From contig JAQWIW010000011.1 of the NCBI GenBank assembly GCA_029248665.1, positions 40,930-104,929 on the forward strand: a stretch of DNA of 64,000 nucleotides, in the 5' to 3' direction. The position numbers and the translations under genes were made by a program. Shown here piece after piece: positions 58,386-64,000 of this stretch. This DNA comes from Opitutia bacterium. Its GTDB lineage: Bacteria; Verrucomicrobiota; Verrucomicrobiia; Opitutales; Coraliomargaritaceae. The notes beneath the pieces are model-generated. The model had not been told where the DNA came from. It searched no databases and saw only the letters and a program-made list of their open reading frames with translations. The stretch's first letter is position 1, and each line of letters opens with the position of its first letter.

Positions 58386-60518
58386 ATGCACATACTCAAA
58401 TTATTACTGATTACGATTCTTCTCGCATTCAACGCCATCGCACAAGAAGCAGACACGCCTAGTTTACAAAGTTCTGTCTACGAGCTTCCTGACTTAATAG
58501 TTACTGGAACCTTATGGGATACGCCTGTTAAAAATGTTGCCGAAAGTGTCACGCTTTTCAGCGATGCTTCAATAAAGGACAGACAAGCAATCCATTTTCA
58601 GGATCTCGCAAACGCGATACCCAATCTAACATTAACCGGTGGAAATAATCGTTCACGCTATTTTCAGATTCGTGGCATGGGCGAAAATTCTCAATTTGAA
58701 GGAGAGACTCCCGATATCAGTGTTCGTTTTTTAATCGATGATTTTGATTTCACAGGCATCGGAGGCGTAGCTTCACTCTTTGATCTTAAACAAGTAGAAG
58801 TTATTCGAGGGGCTCAGACCAGTGCTTACGGTGTAAATGCCTCTGCAGGAATTATCAAATTATCGACCAGTGAAGCAAATGGCGAGAGCACTTCTAAACT
58901 CAAACTTTCTCTTGGAACGAAGAACCAAAGATCTTTGGGATATGCTACAGGAGGAACATTAGGCAATAATTCTAAGACGAACTATAGACTGACTCTTTCG
59001 CAGAATAAATCGGATGGTTTTATTGAAAATGAATTCCTCAATAAAGATGATACCAATCAAAGCGAAGAAACCTTTTCGCTGCTTAAATTTAGACATAATC
59101 CGACCAATCATTCTAGTATCCAAACTTCTTTTGTTTATGCGGACGCAAAAGCAGATTTTGACTTGTTTTCATTAAATAATACCTATCTAAAAACCCAAGC
59201 AGATGATATTGGTCAAGATAACCAACGCTCTAAAGGGATTTCAATTCGATTGAATTCAAATAATTTTAAGAATTTTTCACTCACCTCCGTATCCAGTATT
59301 CTTAATACAGACTCACTCTACAGCTATGATGCTGATTGGGGTAATTATGATTCCTTTAGCAGTGGCTATGATGGTTTTCTATCCATTGATAGAGATCGAA
59401 AATCACTCTCTCAGGAAATCAGAATTGATTCATTGGAAGATCATTCAAGCAATCCCCTATTCAATAAGTGGACAGCTGGAGTATATTTTAATCAACTATC
59501 TGAAACATCAGATTTTAATTATTTAGATAATTTTGAAGATGATGGAAGAGCCGATGTTTTATCAGATTATAAAACCCAATCGATTTCATTATTTTCTAAG
59601 GCTGAAAATAAATTAGATGAAAATTCAAAGATTACCTTTGGCCTTCGTTTTGAATACCAAAAAGTCGACTTTTCTTCACTCACCCTTAATAATGCAGATT
59701 ACACTGGTTCTCCGACCCTTGATTCAGGCTCGGCTGTCTCCATAAGCGACAAGCTTATTGGCACATCTCTTTGCTATCAAAATGATATCTCTGATAATTA
59801 TACCTTATTTCTTTCCTATAACCATGGTTATAAAGCTGCTGGGGCAAATACTTCTTCCTTTAGATCAATAAATGGCACATCTCCTCTCACGTTTGATACT
59901 GAAAAGATTGATAATTATGAAATTGGATTGCTTTATCTAAATTCAGATAATTCCTATCAGGCAAAATTAAACATTTTTTATCTAACAAGAAAGAATGCGC
60001 AATTAAGAGATGATGAAGGGTCTAAGGGCTTTTTTAATTATTTCACTTCGAATCAAGGCGATGCAAAGCATTATGGAGCCGAGTATCAGTCACAATGGTA
60101 TTTCATGCCTAATTGGTCTTTGGAAACTAACCTTAGTGCATTAAAGGCCACTAGAGATAATTCCAATAGAGACTTAGCCAATGCTCCTGAATATAAATAT
60201 TCACTCTTGCTTAAATATGCACCAAGAAATGGATTTTACTCTAATTTATCATTAACTGGCAGTGCCGATTATCATGAAGAAAATAGTCATGATTTCAAAA
60301 GAGAAGGCTATTCTGTAGTCAATGCGACTGTAGGCTTTGCCAAAAATCAATGGGATATATCCCTATGGGCGAAAAACTTATTCGACCATGACTATACTCA
60401 AAGAGTGTTCTACTTTGAAAACTATCACCCCGATGATAATTATGTACCTAATTCACGATTCTATAAAGCCGCAGCCGATCCCTTGAATTACGGAGTAAGT
60501 ATCAATTACATTTGGTAA
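58386..60518 (+). CDS. TonB-dependent outer-membrane receptor, predicted thiamine or precursor transporter
   Basis: 710 aa. Residues 1-20 form a signal peptide (ending AFNAIAQ), followed by the TonB-box-like ELPDLIVTGT, a plug domain (NAIPNLTLTGGNNRSRYFQI, GVASLFDLKQVEVIRGAQTS, YGVNASAGII) and a C-terminal 22-strand barrel with aromatic-rich strands ending in NYIW. Receptors use energy from TonB-ExbBD to import scarce ligands. The TPP riboswitch directly upstream points to thiamine or a thiamine precursor; barrel similarity alone would not show this. Convergent with the NUDIX gene (stops 3 bases apart). Confidence 0.9.
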   Translation: MHILKLLLITILLAFNAIAQEADTPSLQSSVYELPDLIVTGTLWDTPVKNVAESVTLFSDASIKDRQAIHFQDLANAIPNLTLTGGNNRSRYFQIRGMGENSQFEGETPDISVRFLIDDFDFTGIGGVASLFDLKQVEVIRGAQTSAYGVNASAGIIKLSTSEANGESTSKLKLSLGTKNQRSLGYATGGTLGNNSKTNYRLTLSQNKSDGFIENEFLNKDDTNQSEETFSLLKFRHNPTNHSSIQTSFVYADAKADFDLFSLNNTYLKTQADDIGQDNQRSKGISIRLNSNNFKNFSLTSVSSILNTDSLYSYDADWGNYDSFSSGYDGFLSIDRDRKSLSQEIRIDSLEDHSSNPLFNKWTAGVYFNQLSETSDFNYLDNFEDDGRADVLSDYKTQSISLFSKAENKLDENSKITFGLRFEYQKVDFSSLTLNNADYTGSPTLDSGSAVSISDKLIGTSLCYQNDISDNYTLFLSYNHGYKAAGANTSSFRSINGTSPLTFDTEKIDNYEIGLLYLNSDNSYQAKLNIFYLTRKNAQLRDDEGSKGFFNYFTSNQGDAKHYGAEYQSQWYFMPNWSLETNLSALKATRDNSNRDLANAPEYKYSLLLKYAPRNGFYSNLSLTGSADYHEENSHDFKREGYSVVNATVGFAKNQWDISLWAKNLFDHDYTQRVFYFENYHPDDNYVPNSRFYKAAADPLNYGVSINYIW

Positions 60519-60521
60519 AAT

Positions 60522-61088
60522 TTAATCAACTGAGCCTTTATATAAGAGGTAGCGATATAATGCCGCTAAGGTTAAGGAATGGGATAACTTCCCTTCTTTA
60601 ACCCAGTTGGCTACCTCTGCTTCAGGCAAAGCAATCACTTCGATTTCTTCGTGCTGATCCCAATTGGTGCCACTTGAACCCAGCTCCATATTATCAATAA
60701 AGATAAAATGACAGTGATTGTTCAGCATTGCTGGGTTTGGTAAACAAGTCCCTAAAGAAATACAATTTGTTCCTTCATATCCAGTCTCTTCCTTAAATTC
60801 ACGAACACCTGCTTCTAAAGGATCTTCATTGGGATCAACTATACCACCCGGCAGTTCCAAAGAAAAGTCATCAATCCCCCAACGAAATTGTCGAACCAAG
60901 ATAATTTCTTTATTTATTGTCCTTCCCACGCCCACCACCCAATCAGGTGAACTGATATAATAAAAATCTTCTGAAGTTTTTCTCTTTGGGTGAAAATACC
61001 TCCGAGTTCTCAATTCCCAAACACGTGATGAAAAATTCACGGTTTCTTTTTCAATCTGCCATCGATCGATCTTTATTTCGTCTGTCAT
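60522..61088 (-). CDS. NUDIX hydrolase (ADP-ribose pyrophosphatase-like)
   Basis: 188 aa. The NUDIX box GGIVDPNEDPLEAGVREFKE with EETGYEG is intact (G-x5-E-x7-R-E-x2-E-E-x-G). The preceding WGIDDFSLELPGGIVDP and the N-terminal DWVVGVGRTINKEIILVRQF fit the ADP-ribose/sugar-nucleotide pyrophosphatase subfamily. Substrate inferred. It is followed downstream on the other strand by the receptor gene and lies 23 bases after the LysM gene in the same direction, so the two could share a transcript. Confidence 0.85.
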   Translation of the reverse strand: MTDEIKIDRWQIEKETVNFSSRVWELRTRRYFHPKRKTSEDFYYISSPDWVVGVGRTINKEIILVRQFRWGIDDFSLELPGGIVDPNEDPLEAGVREFKEETGYEGTNCISLGTCLPNPAMLNNHCHFIFIDNMELGSSGTNWDQHEEIEVIALPEAEVANWVKEGKLSHSLTLAALYRYLLYKGSVD

Positions 61089-61111
61089 AATTAATGCCTA
61101 GGATATAGTCT

Positions 61112-61600
61112 TTATTCAGCAATTACTGGAATGACAATTTCTTGCCCAACTCTAAGTGCTCTAGGATTTAAATTCTGATTCGCTTTCATCAGTGCACTCA
61201 GCGATACTTGATAAACTTTAGCTACTTTTGAAAAGGTGTCTCCTGATTGAATAACATGCAATCGAGTTGCACTAGAGGTCTTCTTAATCGATTTCAGCAC
61301 TTCTTTGTTGTCGGATTTCAATAGAGTCACGTCTACCTCTTTGAGTGAAATAGCCAATTTTTTCTTCAATTCTTCAATTACAGTGCCTTGATCCGATACC
61401 TTTTCCTCCAATAAAGCGATAGATTGATTTAACTTCTGAACTTCCACAATTAGCTCATCCTCATTAGATCCTTTGCCTTGATTACTTATCTTTTCGCTAA
61501 AGCTTAAACTAATATAAAGTCCCATTACCGAAAACAATAATGCGAGTAATAGCAGGAAATTTAAAAAAATGCTTTTTAGATTTTTATTTTGTGATTCCAT
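61112..61600 (-). CDS. LysM-domain protein with N-terminal membrane anchor
   Basis: 162 aa. Residues 10-31 (IFLNFLLLLALLFSVMGLYIS) form an anchor. A heptad-like coiled coil follows (QKLNQSIALLEEKVSDQ, VIEELKKKLAISL). The C terminus is a single LysM domain: HVIQSGDTFSKVAKVYQVSL and NLNPRALRVGQEIVIP. LysM binds peptidoglycan, so the protein may tether the envelope. No enzyme domain is attached. It is divergent from xseA and followed by the NUDIX gene. Confidence 0.82.
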   Translation of the reverse strand: MESQNKNLKSIFLNFLLLLALLFSVMGLYISLSFSEKISNQGKGSNEDELIVEVQKLNQSIALLEEKVSDQGTVIEELKKKLAISLKEVDVTLLKSDNKEVLKSIKKTSSATRLHVIQSGDTFSKVAKVYQVSLSALMKANQNLNPRALRVGQEIVIPVIAE

Positions 61601-61665
61601 AAATAAAAGTTCTTTATGAAAAATGTGAACCTTGCAAGCAAGCCATAAACCTTTATACCAAAAAA

Positions 61666-63024
61666 ATGGAAGACTACTTTCCAGATGTAGAATCTGAGTC
61701 GGTTCAAACCGTCAGCCAATTGACCCGACAGATTAAAAAAACTCTCGAACCAAATTTTAGACAAATTTGGGTTAAAGGAGAAATATCTAACCTTCGCTTT
61801 CAACAATCCGGACATTGCTATTTTTCACTTAAAGATAAAGACAGTCAGCTACCGTGCGTCTTTTTCAACCGCTTTGCCAGTGCCTGCAACTTTGAGCTCG
61901 AAGACGGCGTAGAGGTAATACTCTTTGGAGAAATCACTCTATATGAGCCTTATGGCCGCTATCAACTCTCCGTAAAAGTTGCACAAGAGGCAGGCAAAGG
62001 AAATTTACATGTCCTTTACGAGCAGTTAAAAAAGAAATTGAATACCGAAGGGCTTTTTGATCCTGAGCAAAAAAAATCGATTCCTCAAATTCCACAAAAT
62101 ATTGCATTAATCACCTCTCCGACTGGAGCGGCCGCCCAAGATTTCATTCGCATCCTTAAAAGACGAAATTTCGCCAGTAATATCCATCTACTTCCCGTAA
62201 AAGTTCAAGGTAAACAAGCAAAAGATGAAATTGTTGAAGCTATTGAATATATTTCAGAAAACCAAGAGCGATATGATTTAGTCGTTTTAACTAGAGGTGG
62301 CGGGAGCATTGAAGACTTATGGAGCTTTAATGAAGAATCTGTTGCTCGTGCCCTATTTAATTGCCCTGTCCCAAGTATTTCTGCCATAGGACACCAAATA
62401 GATACCGTATTAACCGATTTAGTAGCCGATTATCGAGCCGAAACACCTTCAGGTGCCGCTGAATTCATTTCTTCTAACTATTTATCCATCAAAGAATCAT
62501 TTATAAAGAATCAAAAAAGATTGAGTGATACGATACAAGAAATACTAAATGCGGAGAAGTTTACCGTTCAGGCAAGCAATCAAAAACTTATCCTACACAC
62601 TCCTCAAAATTATATCGACAAAATGATGATTCAAATGGATGTGCTAGAAAAAGAATTGTCTCAAAATTTAGCCGAATCAATTAAAGTCAAAACTGCACAA
62701 TTTTTTGCTTTAAATGCACAATTAAGCAAACTGCATCCAAAACAACTTTTAAAATCCTACCAGTTTGAATCAAAATTACGAAAGCAACAAATAGAACAAT
62801 ATTCAAAAAATAGTCTGCACACCAAACGCCAAAACCTTGAATATAACGACCATCGTTTACAAAATAGTAGTATACAATCCAGTCTAAAACGAGGGTATGT
62901 GATATTAAAAAACAACTCAAATCAGATTTTAAGTAATTTAAAGATGGCGCAAGATTCAGGGGAAATTAAAGCCTGTTTTATTGATGGTGAAATAGCACTT
63001 AAAAAGAAAAATGAAAAAAAATGA
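61666..63024 (+). CDS. xseA: Exodeoxyribonuclease VII large subunit
   Basis: 452 aa. The OB-fold N terminus (QTVSQLTRQIKKTLEPNFRQ, VKGEISNLRFQQSGHCYFSL) is followed by the catalytic region IALITSPTGAAAQDFIRIL, VLTRGGGSIEDLWSFNEE and AIGHQIDTVLTDLVADYRAE TP, and a long helical C terminus that binds XseB. The enzyme degrades single-stranded DNA in repair. Its XseB partner is 58 kb away at 3.7 kb. The 3' end is a run of A-rich codons (AAAAAGAAAAATG...). A structured intergenic region follows. Confidence 0.95.
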   Translation: MEDYFPDVESESVQTVSQLTRQIKKTLEPNFRQIWVKGEISNLRFQQSGHCYFSLKDKDSQLPCVFFNRFASACNFELEDGVEVILFGEITLYEPYGRYQLSVKVAQEAGKGNLHVLYEQLKKKLNTEGLFDPEQKKSIPQIPQNIALITSPTGAAAQDFIRILKRRNFASNIHLLPVKVQGKQAKDEIVEAIEYISENQERYDLVVLTRGGGSIEDLWSFNEESVARALFNCPVPSISAIGHQIDTVLTDLVADYRAETPSGAAEFISSNYLSIKESFIKNQKRLSDTIQEILNAEKFTVQASNQKLILHTPQNYIDKMMIQMDVLEKELSQNLAESIKVKTAQFFALNAQLSKLHPKQLLKSYQFESKLRKQQIEQYSKNSLHTKRQNLEYNDHRLQNSSIQSSLKRGYVILKNNSNQILSNLKMAQDSGEIKACFIDGEIALKKKNEKK

Positions 63025-63052
63025 AAAAAAATGGAAGAAATTTAGAAGTTAA

Positions 63053-63151
63053 TACTCTCATGTGTATGACGATTTAGTCATAGGATGATGTGAGTATAAA
63101 GACTGTAAGTCTTGGATGTACTTTAGAGTAAGATCTAAAGTGCATTTTTTT
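63053..63151 (+). ncRNA. Candidate structured RNA: two hairpins and a terminator after xseA
   Basis: A long hairpin pairs 63053-63061 with 63088-63096 (one T-T mismatch) and has an inner stem TATGAC at 63065-63070 with GTCATA at 63077-63082. A second hairpin, AAGACT at 63099-63104 with AGTCTT at 63108-63113, has a 3-base loop. A terminator stem, 63117-63127 with 63134-63144, follows and ends in seven T residues. This is either an independent small RNA or a structured 3' UTR of xseA. No promoter is evident, and I match no known RNA family. Confidence 0.4.
63117..63151 (+). terminator. Intrinsic terminator between xseA and the lipoprotein gene
   Basis: TGTACTTTAGA pairs with TCTAAAGTGCA (one G-U wobble) around a 6-base loop, followed by T7. 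Confidence 0.85.
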
Positions 63152-63262
63152 GCCTAGAAACCGAATATTTAAGATAAAAAGCTAAAAGACTCACTTTTAA
63201 ATTGAAATTAGATAAAAGCTGATATTATTCTTTTATATAAGCTACAGTAACCTTTTTTAAAC

Positions 63263-63664
63263 ATGACAACTTCAGTAATCCGATTCATCAGCACATTAGC
63301 ATTAGCATCTTTCTTCCTAGTTGCTTGCCAATCATTAACCGTCAACCCGAAGAACAATTCCTCAACGACTGCACAATATCAACTCAATGCTTTAATTTCT
63401 GTTTTTGAGACAGATACTGACACTGCATTTAGGGCGTCTATACAAGCACTCGACTTACTTGGCTACTTTCGCACTGGCGAAATTCATGGCGAACTAGAAA
63501 CTTCTGTTTTTGCAAGAAAAGTGGGTGATGAGAAAATTGTTGTAAAAATCATTAAACTTTCTCCAGAGCAATCTCAGGTTAGCATACGCGTATGCATGAT
63601 TGGAAATCTACCAGAATCTCAAGTTATTCTAGCAGAGATTGAAGATATGATCCTTGACCAATAA
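63263..63664 (+). CDS. Small lipoprotein, DUF3568-like
   Basis: 133 aa. A type II signal peptide with lipobox LVAC lies near residue 22 (ALASFFLVACQSLTVNPKN). The mature part, YQLNALISVFETDTDTAFRA, LDLLGYFRTGEIHGELETS and VFARKVGDEKIVVKIIKL, follows the alpha/beta layout of DUF3568 proteins, envelope lipoproteins of unknown function. It is downstream of the terminator of xseA and upstream of a PfkB-type kinase, with 35 bases between. Confidence 0.75.
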   Translation: MTTSVIRFISTLALASFFLVACQSLTVNPKNNSSTTAQYQLNALISVFETDTDTAFRASIQALDLLGYFRTGEIHGELETSVFARKVGDEKIVVKIIKLSPEQSQVSIRVCMIGNLPESQVILAEIEDMILDQ

Positions 63665-63699
63665 TTGGTTAAACATCCCACCCATTTATAGCTAATATA

Positions 63700-64000
63700 A
63701 TGAAAAAAATAATTGGTTTAGGAAGTCCAATTATTGATGAAATAGCATTTGTTGAAGATCAGTTTTTAAATACGATATCGGGCTCAAAAGGTGGCATGGA
63801 ACTCCTTGATGAGTCTGAAATAGAATCCATTAAATCTAAAATCGACCAAGAACTAGTGCAAATAACCGGTGGTTCTGCTGGAAACACTATTTTTGCCCTA
63901 GCTCGTCTGGGCACACCGACCAGTTTTATCGGAAAGATCGGTGATTGTGCATCAGGTCGTTTTTATAAAGATTCATTAGCCCAATATGGTGGAAATACTG
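63700..64000 (+). CDS. PfkB-family carbohydrate/nucleoside kinase, N-terminal part
   Basis: Truncated by the right edge; 100 codons are visible from the ATG at 63700. KKIIGLGSPIIDEIAFVEDQ, the GGSAGNTIFALARLG segment with the substrate-binding glycines and Asn, and SFIGKIGDCASGRFYKDSL are characteristic of the PfkB/ribokinase family, closest to the adenosine kinase-like branch. The substrate cannot be determined because the catalytic C-terminal DTxGAGD motif lies outside the window. Confidence 0.85.
   Translation, partial: MKKIIGLGSPIIDEIAFVEDQFLNTISGSKGGMELLDESEIESIKSKIDQELVQITGGSAGNTIFALARLGTPTSFIGKIGDCASGRFYKDSLAQYGGNT

Noticed and set aside
58386..60518. Siderophore receptor as the role of the TonB receptor
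   Set aside because: The directly upstream TPP riboswitch gives a more specific pointer to thiamine; nothing iron-related is next to it.
63002..63036. A-rich slippery run at the xseA 3' end as programmed frameshifting
   Set aside because: The frame ends normally there and the conserved domains are complete, so no shift is needed.

Overview
The window is one contiguous, gene-dense stretch of a bacterial chromosome. It is AT-rich (mid-30s % GC by eye) and carries about 60 protein genes, one tRNA, one riboswitch and several intrinsic terminators. I see no insertion sequence, prophage, plasmid module or CRISPR array. The gene set suggests a free-living Gram-negative bacterium: TonB-dependent receptor, TatC, small outer-membrane and lipoprotein candidates, and an exosortase with a PEP-CTERM substrate. 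The mix of exosortase/PEP-CTERM, pyruvate phosphate dikinase, glycogen synthase, a carboxynorspermidine-type dehydrogenase and very few Shine-Dalgarno sequences best fits an AT-rich, probably aquatic Verrucomicrobiota (Opitutales/Puniceicoccales-like). That assignment is inference, not proof.

Layout. 1-8 kb: end of ubiE/menG, an Fpg-type glycosylase, an amidohydrolase, sufS-sufU, xseB-dxs, uvrB. 8-16 kb: rpsB-tsf, an Hsp20-like protein, a sugar isomerase/epimerase-like protein, rlmD-rpsU, an SPOUT rRNA methylase, and exosortase-glgA. 16-26 kb: HIT protein, pgpH-ybeY, the tig-clpP-clpX proteostasis operon with an unknown membrane-anchored protein upstream and an unknown secreted protein coupled downstream, thioesterase, aroK. 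26-35 kb: bifunctional nuclease and dus, argH, a YyaL-type protein, mutL, a DeoC-like protein, an M23 peptidase. 35-46 kb: sulfur and Fe-S functions (cysI/cysJ divergent, sufT, cysH, cysE) interleaved with a polyamine-type dehydrogenase and fabD. 46-53.8 kb: antiporter, tRNA-Leu, PEP-CTERM protein, Met/His-rich protein, ligA, an OleD-like dehydrogenase, tatC. 53.9-64 kb: ppdK, yicC, ACT protein, a TPP riboswitch with a TonB receptor, NUDIX, LysM, xseA, a structured intergenic RNA candidate, a lipoprotein and the start of a PfkB kinase. No gene-free stretch exceeds 300 bases.

Most notable points: (i) clpX is interrupted by one in-frame TAA where a Gln codon is expected; (ii) Fpg, LigA and the C-terminal domain of MutL have each lost residues that bind zinc in their families, so three DNA-repair or ligation proteins look zinc-free; (iii) a TPP riboswitch precedes a TonB receptor, which points to thiamine or precursor uptake; (iv) a three-hairpin RNA candidate lies after xseA; (v) a DeoC-like protein lacks the Schiff-base lysine; (vi) the dus gene has no canonical start that would include its conserved N terminus.
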